A stretch of DNA of 64,000 nt from Sphingomonas xanthus (lineage in GTDB: Bacteria; Pseudomonadota; Alphaproteobacteria; Sphingomonadales; Sphingomonadaceae). The stretch spans positions 186,001-250,000 of the forward strand of contig NZ_CP041659.1 of the NCBI RefSeq assembly GCF_007998985.1. Reading direction: 5' to 3'. Below are positions 35,275 to 45,422 of this stretch, piece by piece. The notes under the pieces were generated by a model that ran no database searches, was not told the origin of the DNA, and saw only the letters and a list, made by a program, of their open reading frames with translations. Within the stretch, counting starts at the first letter, position 1; every line of letters begins with the position of its first letter. Position numbers and translations under genes: made by a program.

Positions 35275-35882
35275 ACCCGCCGAGCCGAGGCGACCACGGC
35301 TTCGAAATCCGGGAGAAGAGTGGAATAATAATGTGATCGGGCCGCATCCAGCAGCACGAGGTACAGTCGTCCCTCGATAACGACACCGACGGCACGACCT
35401 TGCCGTCGGACCTCGTCGCTATCAAGATGCTCGAAATCATATTGGAAACCATTGGCCCCAAGGAACGGCCGCGGCGCCAGCGACAGCGTCTTGAAATCGA
35501 CCGTCCCGCCCCGGACCCGGAACAACGTCTCGATCATCGCCGCGATCTCGGGGGCGGTCATGCCCGACCGAAACTTGGGGACCTGACGATCGTCGCGGCT
35601 GCGCTGCCGAACCAGCGTCTTGCCGTCCTTGAGACCGGTGACGAAGCTCAGGCTATCGAGATAGGGGCCATTCTGGGTCCAGTCCTCGACCGCGGAGATG
35701 TCGACGAACAGGCTGGCGGCGATGCGATTCCATTCGCGCGGCGGCGTCACCGCCAGCGTTTTATCGCCGACCCGGACCTCTTTCGCCCGAACGAGTGAAT
35801 AGCCGCCATAGCCAAAGCCGCCACCACCAACCGAACTGCATCCGCCGAGCGCCAGGGCGGCCAGGATGATTGAAATCCGCAT
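35271..35882 (-). CDS. Hypothetical lipoprotein
   Basis: 203 residues with a clear lipoprotein signal (MRISIILAALALGGC; Cys15 lipidated). The mature part starts with a Gly-rich stretch and has no recognised domain. GAGGAG seven bases before the ATG at 35882 supports this start; an ATG at 35897 overlapping the M48 stop is an alternative. Third gene of a lipoprotein - M48 protease - lipoprotein operon, so a role in envelope quality control is possible. Confidence 0.8.
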   Translation of the reverse strand: MRISIILAALALGGCSSVGGGGFGYGGYSLVRAKEVRVGDKTLAVTPPREWNRIAASLFVDISAVEDWTQNGPYLDSLSFVTGLKDGKTLVRQRSRDDRQVPKFRSGMTAPEIAAMIETLFRVRGGTVDFKTLSLAPRPFLGANGFQYDFEHLDSDEVRRQGRAVGVVIEGRLYLVLLDAARSHYYSTLLPDFEAVVASARRV

Positions 35883-35893
35883 GGCCATTCTCC

Positions 35894-37114
35894 TCAACTC
35901 GCCATCATTTGCCGCACGAGCGCCGCGTCAGGCGCGTTGGGATTCATCGTTAGGTAGCGTTGGAAGGCCGGGCGCGCCTCGGCCCCCCGCCCCTGCTTTT
36001 TCAGCATGATTCCATGCCAGCGCCATGCATCCGGCGGCGCGTCCGGATAGAGGATCGATGCGGCGTAGCCCTGGGCCGCCCGTTGTTCATCCCCGCTCCG
36101 CCCCCTCAGCCTCCAGATTTCGCCTTCATGGAAGCGCAGCAATCCGTTCCAGCCGTCTTTCGCAAGAACGTTGACGATATACTGGCTTGCTCCGGGATCG
36201 TTGAGTTTGACCTGGTCGTCGAGCAAGGTTGGCCGGGTCGCTGCAAGCGCCGCAAGATAGCGATCGCGATGAGCGTCATAGGCGCGTCCTCCGACGCGCA
36301 CTTCGGCAGCCGACACCTTGAGGTCAGCCATCCGCGATTCCGGCGCGGGATGGGTCGAAAAGAGCGAGAAGTCGCGGTGGCGGCGCTTGCGCCGATATTT
36401 GGCGCTGAGGTCAAGCTCGCCGATCAATTGGCTCCACGTCTCGCTCATGGCCACGGGATCGTAGCCTGCCTCGGCGAGCAGCCTGATCCCCATCGCGTCG
36501 GCCTCGGCTTCCAGCGTGCGATTATATCGAAGGAGCGACAGCATCGTGCCAAGCTGGGCCAGCCGTACGAGATCGCCCGCATAGATGCCCGCGGCACCGC
36601 CCGCGACCCCTGCCCCCATCGCTAGGAACGAGAAAATATCGGTCCTGCGGCGCATGTCGCGCCATTGGCGAATCTGGTGCTTGCGCAGGAAGTGGGCGCT
36701 TTCATGGGCGATCACCCCGGCGAGCTGCGCCTCATTGCGCATCCTTAGCAGCAAGCCGGAGAAGATTACGGTGAAGCCCGTCGGAAACATCACCGCGTTA
36801 AATTCGGGGATCCGCGCCAGGTAGATGCGCATGTCCTTGGCGGCCGGTCCGCCGACCCGGCCGATCAGTTCGCCAAGATAGGCGGCCAGCCGCGGATCAC
36901 GGATCAGCAGGTTCGATCCGGAGACCTCCTCTTCGACCCTCTCCATCAATTTCCACAGGCCTTTTTCGTCCTGGTCCACCGCCCGATAGCCAGGACCGAT
37001 CAGCGGCTCCATTTCCTTCGGCAGAACGCGCGCCTGGGCGGCGCCGGTCGCAATTCCGGCGGCAAGCAATCCGCCGCCGCCGATCAAGGCGCGCCGGCTA
37101 ATCGGCGGGCTCAT
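35894..37114 (-). CDS. M48 family metalloprotease with C-terminal TPR-like region
   Basis: 406 residues: a twin-arginine-like signal (ISRRALIGGGGLLAAG), the zinc-binding HESAH (137-141), the third ligand in NRTLEAEADAMG, and C-terminal helices after residue 300 that look TPR-like. It resembles the BepA/YfgC group of periplasmic proteases that survey outer-membrane protein assembly (inferred). Its ATG overlaps the upstream lipoprotein stop (ATGA). Confidence 0.9.
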   Translation of the reverse strand: MSPPISRRALIGGGGLLAAGIATGAAQARVLPKEMEPLIGPGYRAVDQDEKGLWKLMERVEEEVSGSNLLIRDPRLAAYLGELIGRVGGPAAKDMRIYLARIPEFNAVMFPTGFTVIFSGLLLRMRNEAQLAGVIAHESAHFLRKHQIRQWRDMRRRTDIFSFLAMGAGVAGGAAGIYAGDLVRLAQLGTMLSLLRYNRTLEAEADAMGIRLLAEAGYDPVAMSETWSQLIGELDLSAKYRRKRRHRDFSLFSTHPAPESRMADLKVSAAEVRVGGRAYDAHRDRYLAALAATRPTLLDDQVKLNDPGASQYIVNVLAKDGWNGLLRFHEGEIWRLRGRSGDEQRAAQGYAASILYPDAPPDAWRWHGIMLKKQGRGAEARPAFQRYLTMNPNAPDAALVRQMMAS

Positions 37115-37884
37115 TGTACCTGGTCCTGCCGGCGACGGACGTTGCGGCCCGGCTTCATGCGTTCAAGCAGGCGATCGACCAGCTGCGCGGCGCCGGCCTC
37201 CGTCCGAATATCCCCCATCTTGATCCCCGCGACCTGGCTGCCCGCCTGGACGACGTTGAACCAGACCACTTCGCCGGTCCGAAGATCGACGAGGCTGGCG
37301 TAGGCCAGTTGCCCATCCCCGGCCATCGTCGGAGCGCAGAAGCCGACGAAGCATCCGGCAATCCCCAGGACCTGCAGCGCGACCCGGCCGCCAGACGCGA
37401 AACTGTCTTCGGCATGAAGGAACAATGCATAGTCGTAACCGGACTGCCGGCCCAGCGCGACGGCATCGGCCCCCAAGGTCCAGTCAAGCCCCTTGCCGCG
37501 CTTGGTCGGGAGATAGGCACCCGAATATTTATGAAGAGCAATCGAACTGCCAACCGCATAGTGGAGCCGCTCGAGCTCGGCGATGCTCTCGGCCGAAACG
37601 CCCGGAAGCGAGTCCCGCCGCTCGAGGATGCGGATGTCGCCGCCGCGGCCCGCCTGTTGGGCCCGGATCGCCTCGATCATCCTGGCCCGGGCCATTTCCG
37701 TCCAGTCGGCACGCGGTTCGACCATTCCGCCCGTGGTCACCGATCCGACCGCCACGTCGGGCCGCATGACCAGAAGTTTGTACTGGCCCTGGGGAGGCGC
37801 GAACTCGACGTCCGCATATTGCCGCGTTTGGACGCACCCCGCGAGCGCGACCCCTGCCAACAGCGCGATACCCAACCGGCGCAT
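37111..37884 (-). CDS. Hypothetical lipoprotein, periplasmic
   Basis: 257 residues with lipobox LAGC (Cys17). The mature domain has YKLLVMRPDVAVGSVTTGG and a later YASLVDLRTGEVVWFN, a layout reminiscent of lipoproteins with a CsgG/DUF799-like fold, but I cannot name a family. First gene of the operon with the M48 protease. Confidence 0.75.
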   Translation of the reverse strand: MRRLGIALLAGVALAGCVQTRQYADVEFAPPQGQYKLLVMRPDVAVGSVTTGGMVEPRADWTEMARARMIEAIRAQQAGRGGDIRILERRDSLPGVSAESIAELERLHYAVGSSIALHKYSGAYLPTKRGKGLDWTLGADAVALGRQSGYDYALFLHAEDSFASGGRVALQVLGIAGCFVGFCAPTMAGDGQLAYASLVDLRTGEVVWFNVVQAGSQVAGIKMGDIRTEAGAAQLVDRLLERMKPGRNVRRRQDQVQ

Positions 37885-37958
37885 AAGCTCACCCCCGACT
37901 GATATTGTCGGTTGGAAACCTGCCCTCCATTTCCGAAATTGGCAAGAGTTTCAGTCGC

Positions 37959-39593
37959 CTAGCGCGCTGGGCAGGAAATTCCTTCCACGTCCCCGAGGCA
38001 TTTGCCATCGAGAGCGCGGGCATCGACCGCAAGCCCAAGCAAGGCCGCCAGAGTCGGCATGATGTCGACCGTTTCGATATGTTCGGGCCGGTCCGACGCC
38101 GCCATTCCCTTCCGCCAGAACAGGATTGGAACGCGCCGGTCATGGTCCCACACGCTGCCGTGGGTGGCGGTATATCCCTTCGACGGCACGGCGATCGGAC
38201 TGATATGCTGTTTCAGAACGACATACAGGTCACCGGATCGTTTGGGATCGAACGACGCGCGGATGCGCTCAATCACGCTCCAGCGATCCGGCGATCCGGT
38301 CGGCATTGCGACCTTCATGATCTCGTCGCGGCCAAAGGCGGCGAAGACTTGCGGGTGGGCGCGATAGCTGGCGAGTGCATCAGCCAGGACGCGACTCCGT
38401 TCTGCGGCGGGCAGCGAGGCATCGATCCAGATATCGCCAGCGATCCCGATGCCCTTGAGCACGCTATCCGTCCGGTTCACGCGCGGTGCGAGGCGCTTGC
38501 CGACTTCCGAAGCAGCCAGCGCGGGATCGGCGCGGGCCGCATCGGCAACGCCCTTGTCACGAAGCCGCTCGGGAAGGTCCATGACGCCGTGATCGGCCGT
38601 CAGCATCACCGCATAATCGATTCCGCTGAGGTCGAGCTGAGCGAAAAAATCGCCTAGTTCGCGGTCCAGCGCCAACACCTGCAGACACATCTCCATGCCG
38701 CCGCTGCCATAGGCGTGACCGATATAATCGGTAGCCGACAGGCCGACCGAGATAATGTCGGTTGCCGGTCCCCGGCCAAGGCCCATTTCCTGGATCAGAC
38801 CTGCAGACAGGGCGAGCGTCGCTCCGTCGAATTCAGGCGAAATGCGAAAGGCGCGCAAGTCCCCGGCGGCGCGCTCGAAGCGATGGTCGCCGGCCCGAAC
38901 GCCGGGTGCAAGGTCATAACCGCGAGCCCGGGCCGAACAGAGCGGCGGCGGTGCGAGCGCCGGTCGTGCGACAGCCAGGGCCGTCGTCAAACCGACATTG
39001 AACGCCGTGACCACGGCCGGCGTGGGTCGGGCCTTGAGGTCGGTCGCGAAGATCTGCCCGTTCCAATACCAGCGCTGGTCGACATTGCGCCCGCCCATCA
39101 TCACCGCGGCGCGGTCCTTCCCGGCCACCGCGACATTGCGGCTGGCGGGCGACAGCTTCTTGAACCGGTCGCCCAGCGTTTCGGCGTTGAGGTGGATGGG
39201 CGAGACCGAATAGCTGGTCGAGGTCGATCCCGCGACGCTTTCGTCTTCCGCGCAGTAGATGACCTGATCCTGCCGCGACGCCGACTGGTCGATCCAGCTG
39301 TTCGCAACGATGCCGTTAGACGCCGGCCGCTTGGCGGTCAGCATCGTTGAATGGCCGGGACAGGTCTCGGTCGCGGCGTGGCTCTGGTAACCGTTGCGAA
39401 AGACCGTCCCGCCCGACAGGCGTTTGAGGCCCGCGGTGAAGTGCGGGCGATACTCGTCGAAAATGTCCCCGGACAGTTGGTCTACCGAAATGGCGATCAG
39501 CAGTTTTGGCGGCTGGGCGGGGCGCGTGGCGGGCTGTGCCAATGCCGCGGAGGAAGTTGCCGCCAGTAATAGGGCGATGCCTAGATTACGCAT
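37959..39593 (-). CDS. PhoK/PafA-type secreted alkaline phosphatase
   Basis: 544 residues with a signal peptide ending SAALAQ. Phosphatase-superfamily signatures: ISVDQL near the metal site, the nucleophile Thr77 in ATETCPGHST, Asn98 (VANSW), and K159-x-R161 (AGKDRAAV), the Asn/Lys/Arg set that marks PafA and Sphingomonas PhoK phosphomonoesterases. Later metal ligands are in LTADHGVMD and YTATHGS. It releases phosphate from a broad range of phosphomonoesters in the periplasm or medium. GGGAGAGAAG precedes the ATG. It follows gatB after 28 bases but may have its own promoter. Confidence 0.9.
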   Translation of the reverse strand: MRNLGIALLLAATSSAALAQPATRPAQPPKLLIAISVDQLSGDIFDEYRPHFTAGLKRLSGGTVFRNGYQSHAATETCPGHSTMLTAKRPASNGIVANSWIDQSASRQDQVIYCAEDESVAGSTSTSYSVSPIHLNAETLGDRFKKLSPASRNVAVAGKDRAAVMMGGRNVDQRWYWNGQIFATDLKARPTPAVVTAFNVGLTTALAVARPALAPPPLCSARARGYDLAPGVRAGDHRFERAAGDLRAFRISPEFDGATLALSAGLIQEMGLGRGPATDIISVGLSATDYIGHAYGSGGMEMCLQVLALDRELGDFFAQLDLSGIDYAVMLTADHGVMDLPERLRDKGVADAARADPALAASEVGKRLAPRVNRTDSVLKGIGIAGDIWIDASLPAAERSRVLADALASYRAHPQVFAAFGRDEIMKVAMPTGSPDRWSVIERIRASFDPKRSGDLYVVLKQHISPIAVPSKGYTATHGSVWDHDRRVPILFWRKGMAASDRPEHIETVDIMPTLAALLGLAVDARALDGKCLGDVEGISCPAR

Positions 39594-39621
39594 AACTTCT
39601 CTCCCACCAGTTTGCTGGCGT

Positions 39622-41088
39622 TCACCCGTCCAGCTTGGCCCGCAGCCGTTCATTGACCAGTTGCGGATTGGCCTTGCCCGCCATAGCCTTCATGGTCTGG
39701 CCGACAAAGAAGCCGAACAATTGCTGCTTGCCGTCCCGGTACTGCTGGACCTTGTCGGCATTGGCGGCGAGGATCTTGTCGATTTCTGCGTCGATCGCGC
39801 CGGTGTCACTGGTCTGTTTCAGACCTTTTTCCTCGACGATCGCAGCGGCTCCCTGCCCGGTCTCGAGCATGATCTCGAAGACCTGTTTGGCGATAGTCCC
39901 GCTGATCGTGCCATCCGCGACCAGGCCCAGCAGCTCAGCCGCAGCAGCCGGCGAAACCGGGCTTTGGCCGATCGACTTGCCCAGGCGATTAAGCGCGCCG
40001 AACAGCTCGCCATTGACCCAGTTGGAGGCCTGCTTGGCCTCAGCCCCGGTTTCCAGCAGCGCATCGAACCAGCGCGCGGTTTCGACCTCGGCAGTTAGGA
40101 CCGAGGCATTGTAGGCGCTGATCCCCAGCCCTTCGTAGCGCTTGCGCTTGGCATCCGGCAGCTCCGGCAGCGACGCCCGGCATTCCTCGATAAACGCCTC
40201 GTCCAGCTCCAGCGGGAGCAAGTCGGGATCGGGGAAATAGCGATAGTCGTGCGCGTCTTCCTTTGAACGCAGCGGACGGGTGACATTCTTGTCTGGATCG
40301 TAAAGGCGCGTTTCCTGGACGACTTCGCCGCCCTCCTCAATCAGGTCGACCTGGCGGCGGGCCTCCTGCTCGACCACCGCCATGACGAAACGAACCGAAT
40401 TGACGTTTTTCGTCTCTGTGCGGGTCCCCAACTCCTCGCCCGGGCGACGCACGCTTACGTTGACGTCGGCGCGCATCGAGCCTTCTTCCATATTGCCGTC
40501 GCAAGATCCGACATAGCGCAGCACCGCGCGTAGCTTGCGCAGATAGGCACCGGCCTCGGCGGGCGATCTCATGTCGGGCCGCGAAACGATTTCCATCAGC
40601 GCGACGCCCGACCGGTTGAGGTCCACATAGGACATGGTCGGATGCTGGTCGTGCATCAGCTTGCCGGCATCCTGCTCGACATGGATTCGCTCAATGCCGA
40701 TCCGCTTGGCCGAACTCTCGTCTTTTTCGTCGAGCAGCACCTCGACCTCGCCCTCGCCAACCAGCGGGTGGTAGAGCTGCGAAATCTGGTATCCTTGCGG
40801 CAAATCGGCGTAGAAATAATTCTTCCGGTCGAACCGACTCCACCGGTTGATCACCGCATCGAGCGCCAGTCCCGTACGCACAGCTTGGCGAATACATTCG
40901 CCGTTGAGCACAGGAAGCATGCCCGGCATCGCCGCGTCGACCAGACTCACCTGCGTGTTGGGCTCCGCCCCGAACGCGGTCGCCGCGCCAGAGAACAGCT
41001 TGGCGTTGGACACCACCTGGGCATGGACTTCCAGGCCAATTACGATTTCCCAGTCGCCGGTCGCGCCCTTGATGCGATAGTCGCTCAT
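39622..41088 (-). CDS. gatB: GatB, Asp/Glu-tRNA amidotransferase subunit B
   Basis: 488 residues with the family start [30 protein letters not shown] and the C-terminal YqeY-like tail. GatB binds mischarged Glu-tRNA(Gln) or Asp-tRNA(Asn) and phosphorylates it before amidation. The ATG overlaps the gatA stop (ATGA). Confidence 0.97.
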   Translation of the reverse strand: MSDYRIKGATGDWEIVIGLEVHAQVVSNAKLFSGAATAFGAEPNTQVSLVDAAMPGMLPVLNGECIRQAVRTGLALDAVINRWSRFDRKNYFYADLPQGYQISQLYHPLVGEGEVEVLLDEKDESSAKRIGIERIHVEQDAGKLMHDQHPTMSYVDLNRSGVALMEIVSRPDMRSPAEAGAYLRKLRAVLRYVGSCDGNMEEGSMRADVNVSVRRPGEELGTRTETKNVNSVRFVMAVVEQEARRQVDLIEEGGEVVQETRLYDPDKNVTRPLRSKEDAHDYRYFPDPDLLPLELDEAFIEECRASLPELPDAKRKRYEGLGISAYNASVLTAEVETARWFDALLETGAEAKQASNWVNGELFGALNRLGKSIGQSPVSPAAAAELLGLVADGTISGTIAKQVFEIMLETGQGAAAIVEEKGLKQTSDTGAIDAEIDKILAANADKVQQYRDGKQQLFGFFVGQTMKAMAGKANPQLVNERLRAKLDG

Positions 41089-42569
41089 GCCCACCAATTC
41101 CCCGGACGATGATTGAAACCGGCGCGTTCCTCGATCGCGAGACCGGCGTTGAGGATGCCCTGTTCGTCAAGTTCCCGGCCGATCAGGTGCAGGCCGAGCG
41201 GAAGCCCCTGCCCGTCAAGCCCGCCCGGAACCGACAAAGCCGGCAGCCCGGCAAGGCTTGCCGGGACCGCGAACACGTCGTTCAGATACATGGCCAGCGG
41301 ATCGCTCATCTTCTCGCCAAGGCCGAAAGCCGCGCTTGGGGCGGTCGGGGTGAGGATCAGGTCGCACCGTTCGAACGCCTGCGCAAAGTCCCGCTTGATC
41401 AGCGTGCGGACCTTCTGCGCCTTGGTGAAATAGGCGTCATAGAAGCCCGCCGAAAGGACATAGGTGCCGATCATGATCCGACGCTTGACCTCGGCGCCAA
41501 AGCCGGCCGCGCGGGTTGCGGCGTACATCGCATCGAGATTGCCACCCGGGGGCGACTCCCGAAGCCCGTAGCGCACCCCGTCATAACGGGCGAGGTTCGA
41601 TGACGCTTCGGCCGGGGCGATGATGTAATAGGTCGGTAAAGCATATTTGGTGTGCGGAAGGCTGATCTCGACCACCTCAGCGCCGGCATCCTTCAGCCAC
41701 TCGATCCCGCGGTCCCAGATGGCATTGATCTCGTCGGGCACGCCGTCGATGCGATATTCCTTGGGAATTCCCACCGTCTTGCCGCGAAGGTCACTGCTCA
41801 GACCGGCTTCCCACTGAGGCACCGGCAGGTTGAGCGAGGTCGCATCCTTGGGATCGAAGCCGGCCATTGCTTCAAGCAGGATCGCACAGTCGCGCACATC
41901 CCGGGCCATCGGACCGGCTTGGTCGAGCGATGAGGCAAAGGACACGATCCCCCAGCGCGAGCAGCGGCCATAGGTCGGCTTGATCCCGGTAATTCCGGTG
42001 AAGGCCGCCGGCTGGCGGATGGAACCACCCGTGTCGGTACCGGTGACGCCGGGCGCCATCCCGGCCGCGACCGCCGCTGCCGACCCGCCTGAGCTTCCGC
42101 CAGGGGTCAGCGCCGCGTTGCTACCGTCGTTGCGGCGCCAGGGCGAGATGACCGGGCCATAGGCGCTGGTTTCGTTGGACGAGCCCATCGCGAACTCGTC
42201 CATGTTGAGCTTTCCGAGCATGCCCGCTCCGGCGTGCTTCAGATTGCCCGAAACGGTGCTTTCGTAAGGCGGCTTGAACCCGGCCAGGATCTTGCTTCCG
42301 GTGGTGCTGTCGACCCCTTCGGTGCAGAACAGGTCCTTGATGCCGAGCGGGATACCCGACAGCGGCTTCAACTCCCCCGACGCTTTGGCCTTGTCAGCCG
42401 CGTCGGCGGCGGCCAGCGCCAGTTCCGGGGTCTCCACGGTATAGGCATTGAGTTCGCGCCCCGCGGCAACCGCCGCGTTGAAGGCCTCGGCAATTTCCCG
42501 CGCCGTGAACTCGCCGGCCCGGAACCCTTCGCGCAACTGGGCGATGGTCTTGCTGTTGAGCTCGCCCAC
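41085..42569 (-). CDS. gatA: GatA, amidotransferase subunit A
   Basis: 494 residues of the amidase-signature family: catalytic Lys in [10 protein letters not shown] and the serines in [16 protein letters not shown]. It releases ammonia from glutamine for transfer to the tRNA-bound acid. It begins with GTG, overlapping the gatC stop by one base (TAGTG). Confidence 0.97.
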   Translation of the reverse strand: MGELNSKTIAQLREGFRAGEFTAREIAEAFNAAVAAGRELNAYTVETPELALAAADAADKAKASGELKPLSGIPLGIKDLFCTEGVDSTTGSKILAGFKPPYESTVSGNLKHAGAGMLGKLNMDEFAMGSSNETSAYGPVISPWRRNDGSNAALTPGGSSGGSAAAVAAGMAPGVTGTDTGGSIRQPAAFTGITGIKPTYGRCSRWGIVSFASSLDQAGPMARDVRDCAILLEAMAGFDPKDATSLNLPVPQWEAGLSSDLRGKTVGIPKEYRIDGVPDEINAIWDRGIEWLKDAGAEVVEISLPHTKYALPTYYIIAPAEASSNLARYDGVRYGLRESPPGGNLDAMYAATRAAGFGAEVKRRIMIGTYVLSAGFYDAYFTKAQKVRTLIKRDFAQAFERCDLILTPTAPSAAFGLGEKMSDPLAMYLNDVFAVPASLAGLPALSVPGGLDGQGLPLGLHLIGRELDEQGILNAGLAIEERAGFNHRPGNWWA

Positions 42570-42856
42570 TATTCGATCACCTTCGGAACGGCGAAAAAAC
42601 CGTGCTGCGCGTCGGGCGCGTTACGCAATACCGCATCGCGAACATTGCCGTCGTCGACCACGTCGTCGCGCAAGCGAAGCTGGTTCTCGATGACCGCGGT
42701 GAGCGGTTCGACCCCGTCGGTATCCACCTCGCCGAGCTGTTCCACCCAGCCGAGTATGTTGTTGAATTCGGGCACCATCGCCTCGATCTCGGAATCGCTC
42801 ATCGCGATCCGGGCCAGCTTAGCGACATGCCGCACCTGATTTGCGTTCACGGACAT
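42569..42856 (-). CDS. gatC: GatC, amidotransferase subunit C
   Basis: 95 residues ([14 protein letters not shown]...[11 protein letters not shown]...LRDDVV), the helical belt that ties GatA to GatB. Normal length from the ATG at 42856. First gene of gatCAB. Confidence 0.95.
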   Translation of the reverse strand: MSVNANQVRHVAKLARIAMSDSEIEAMVPEFNNILGWVEQLGEVDTDGVEPLTAVIENQLRLRDDVVDDGNVRDAVLRNAPDAQHGFFAVPKVIE

Positions 42857-42935
42857 GGCAGCGCGGCTAGCAGGGGGCAGCTTCCCCTTCAAGCGAGTTG
42901 CCGCACCGCATCATGCGCATTAAGCGCAAGCGCCC

Positions 42936-44039
42936 ATGTGTGCCCGCCGCTTTCTGATCATCATCTTCATCTTCATCCTGCTTGCCGTATTGGGCGCCTT
43001 CGCCCTGTTCCAGTTCGGCGACCGGGTGCTCATTCAGCAGGCTGTTCCGGTGGGGCGCTATCAGGAGCCAGCGCCGCGCAGCGGGCCGGATTATGCCAGC
43101 GATACCGCCTGGATTGCCAAGCCAGGGTTGGCCGACGATCCGTCGGCATGGGTTCCCGAAGGCGAAATCAGCACGCGCGGCGCAAAGCGCGCCGCGACCT
43201 TCTTCGTCCACCCGACTACCTATCTTGAGCGCGACCGGTGGAATGCGCCGCTCAACCTCGACGGCGAGGCCGATTCGCGGACCCGGCTATTCGTCCGGAG
43301 CCAGGCGAGCGCGTTCAACAGCGTCTCCGACATATGGGCACCGCGCTACCGCCAGGCCGCGTTCGGCACATTCCTGCTGCGAAGCGAAGATGCGGACAAG
43401 GCGCTAGGCCTCGCATATCGCGATGTGCTGGCGGCGTTCGATGCGTTCATCGCCGCCCAACCACCGGGCAAGCCGCTGTTCCTCGCGGCGCACAGCCAGG
43501 GCTCGCTCCACCTTTCGCGCCTGTTGGTCGACCGCAAGGAGGCGATCGCGGGCCGCTTGGTCGCCGCCTATGTCGTCGGCTGGCCGCTTTCGACCCGCGC
43601 TGACCTGCAGCCCGCCGGCGTTGCCGCCTGCGGCACGGCTCAGGCAACGGGCTGCGTCCTGTCGTGGCAAACCTTCAGCGAGCCGGCCAATCCGCGACTG
43701 GTGCTTGACGCTTGGAAGGGCACCAAGGGACCCACCGGAATCATCCGGGAGCAGGCCGACATGCTGTGCACCAACCCGCTGACGGGGTCGACGGGCGCAG
43801 GTGCCGCGCCGATGGCGAACAAGGGAACCCTGGTGCCTAACGGCGGCCTTGCCTCGGCCAGCCTGGTCGCCGGGCAAGTGGGCGCGCGCTGCGACAAGGG
43901 ATTCCTGTTGATCGAAGGCGAAATCCCGGATCTTGGGCCCTATCTGCTACCCGGCAATAATTATCATGTTTACGACTATGCCCTATTCTGGGGCTCTATC
44001 CGTGCCGACGCGGAAAAGAGGCTGGCGCAGTGGCGCTGA
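42936..44039 (+). CDS. DUF3089 alpha/beta-hydrolase-like protein
   Basis: 367 residues with an N-terminal membrane helix ([20 protein letters not shown]). The domain contains [11 protein letters not shown], a nucleophile elbow FLAAHSQGS and a late HVYDYALFW, consistent with DUF3089 (alpha/beta hydrolase clan). Substrate unknown. Overlaps ruvX by ten bases, so it is probably co-transcribed with ruvX and pyrB. Confidence 0.85.
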   Translation: MCARRFLIIIFIFILLAVLGAFALFQFGDRVLIQQAVPVGRYQEPAPRSGPDYASDTAWIAKPGLADDPSAWVPEGEISTRGAKRAATFFVHPTTYLERDRWNAPLNLDGEADSRTRLFVRSQASAFNSVSDIWAPRYRQAAFGTFLLRSEDADKALGLAYRDVLAAFDAFIAAQPPGKPLFLAAHSQGSLHLSRLLVDRKEAIAGRLVAAYVVGWPLSTRADLQPAGVAACGTAQATGCVLSWQTFSEPANPRLVLDAWKGTKGPTGIIREQADMLCTNPLTGSTGAGAAPMANKGTLVPNGGLASASLVAGQVGARCDKGFLLIEGEIPDLGPYLLPGNNYHVYDYALFWGSIRADAEKRLAQWR

Positions 44040-44512
44040 TCACGACGATTGCCACCGAGTTCGCCGCGGCGCTGCCGGCCAACGGCGGCAGGCTCGCGGG
44101 ACTCGACGTCGGGACCAAGACCATCGGCCTTGCAACCTGCGATTCGGGATGGAGTTTCGCGACCCCCGCCGACACGGTGAAGCGCACCAAATTCACTGCC
44201 GACCTGGCGGTGCTGGCCAGCTTCATCACCCGTCACAAGCCGGTCGGGCTGGTTGTCGGCCTGCCGCTCAACCTTGACGGCAGCGACAGTCCGCGCACCC
44301 AGTCGGTGCGCGCCTTCGCCCGCAATCTCGCCCCGCTCGACCTGCCACTGCTGCTATGGGACGAACGATGGTCGACCGTGGCGGTCGAACGGACGATGAT
44401 CGAAAGCGAAATGAGCCGTGCCAAGCGCGCCGAGAAGGTCGACGCCCATGCCGCGGCGCATATCCTGCAGGGGGCAATCGATGCTCTGGTCAACTTGCCG
44501 CCTTCAGGCTAG
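44030..44512 (+). CDS. ruvX: RuvX/YqgF putative Holliday junction resolvase
   Basis: 160 residues, RNase H-like fold with [29 protein letters not shown] and [11 protein letters not shown]. The family acts in pre-16S rRNA 5' end processing and has been proposed as a junction resolvase. It starts with GTG inside the end of the DUF3089 gene. Confidence 0.94.
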   Translation: MALITTIATEFAAALPANGGRLAGLDVGTKTIGLATCDSGWSFATPADTVKRTKFTADLAVLASFITRHKPVGLVVGLPLNLDGSDSPRTQSVRAFARNLAPLDLPLLLWDERWSTVAVERTMIESEMSRAKRAEKVDAHAAAHILQGAIDALVNLPPSG

Positions 44513-44524
44513 GGCGCGGCTTTA

Positions 44525-45421
44525 ATGCACCTTCTTTCGATCGACGACATCACCGACGACCAGATCGGTGACTTGCTGGACGAAGGCGAACGCTGGTTCG
44601 CCTACAATCGCCAGCCGCGTCGCAATGACCATCGCCTAGACGGCCTGACCGTGGTCAACGCCTTTTTCGAAAATTCCACGCGAACCCTGATGAGCTTCGA
44701 GATCGCCGCCAACCGGATGGGCGCGCAGGTCGTGACGATGCAAGTCGAACATAGTTCGATCAAGAAGGGCGAAACGCTGGAGGATACGGCGCGGACCCTG
44801 AACGCGATGCGGCCAGACGCTCTGGTAATCCGTCACGGCACCAGTGGCGCGCCGGCCAGCGTTGCCCAGATCATGGACTGCCCCGTCATCAACGCCGGTG
44901 ACGGAATCGGCGAACATCCCACCCAGGCGCTGCTCGACGCGGCGACGATCCGCCAGCACTTCGGTCGGGTTGAGGGCCTGAAGATTGCCATTTGCGGCGA
45001 CCTCAAGCACAGCCGGGTTGCCCGCTCGAATGCCAAATTGCTTGCCCGGCTTGGCGCGCAGCTGCGCTTTGCTGGATCTCCTTCGCTGATGCCCGACCAC
45101 CTTGAAGGCGTGACCATCGACGAAGCGGTCGACGCGGCCGACGTCATCATAATGCTGCGCGTCCAGCGGGAACGGATGGAAGAGGATCTCGGCGATGCGC
45201 CCGGCGAATATCTGGCGCGTTTCGGCCTTACCGAGGCGCGCTTCGCGGCGGCATCGGCCAATGCCGTGATCATGCATCCCGGGCCGATCAACCGCGGCGT
45301 CGAAATCGAAGGGGCGCTTGCGGATCACCCGTCGCGCTCGCTCATCGTGCGCCAGGTCGAAATGGGTGTCGCGGTCAGGATGGCCTGTCTCGACCTCCTG
45401 ACAGCAAACCGGCGCCGCTAG
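44525..45421 (+). CDS. pyrB: Aspartate carbamoyltransferase catalytic subunit
   Basis: 298 residues catalysing carbamoyl phosphate plus aspartate to carbamoyl-aspartate, the second step of pyrimidine synthesis. Carbamoyl-phosphate motif FFENSTRT, HGTSGAP and GEHPTQALLD are all present. No pyrC-like gene follows. Its stop is one base from the convergent SPOR gene. Confidence 0.96.
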   Translation: MHLLSIDDITDDQIGDLLDEGERWFAYNRQPRRNDHRLDGLTVVNAFFENSTRTLMSFEIAANRMGAQVVTMQVEHSSIKKGETLEDTARTLNAMRPDALVIRHGTSGAPASVAQIMDCPVINAGDGIGEHPTQALLDAATIRQHFGRVEGLKIAICGDLKHSRVARSNAKLLARLGAQLRFAGSPSLMPDHLEGVTIDEAVDAADVIIMLRVQRERMEEDLGDAPGEYLARFGLTEARFAAASANAVIMHPGPINRGVEIEGALADHPSRSLIVRQVEMGVAVRMACLDLLTANRRR

Positions 45422-45422
45422 T

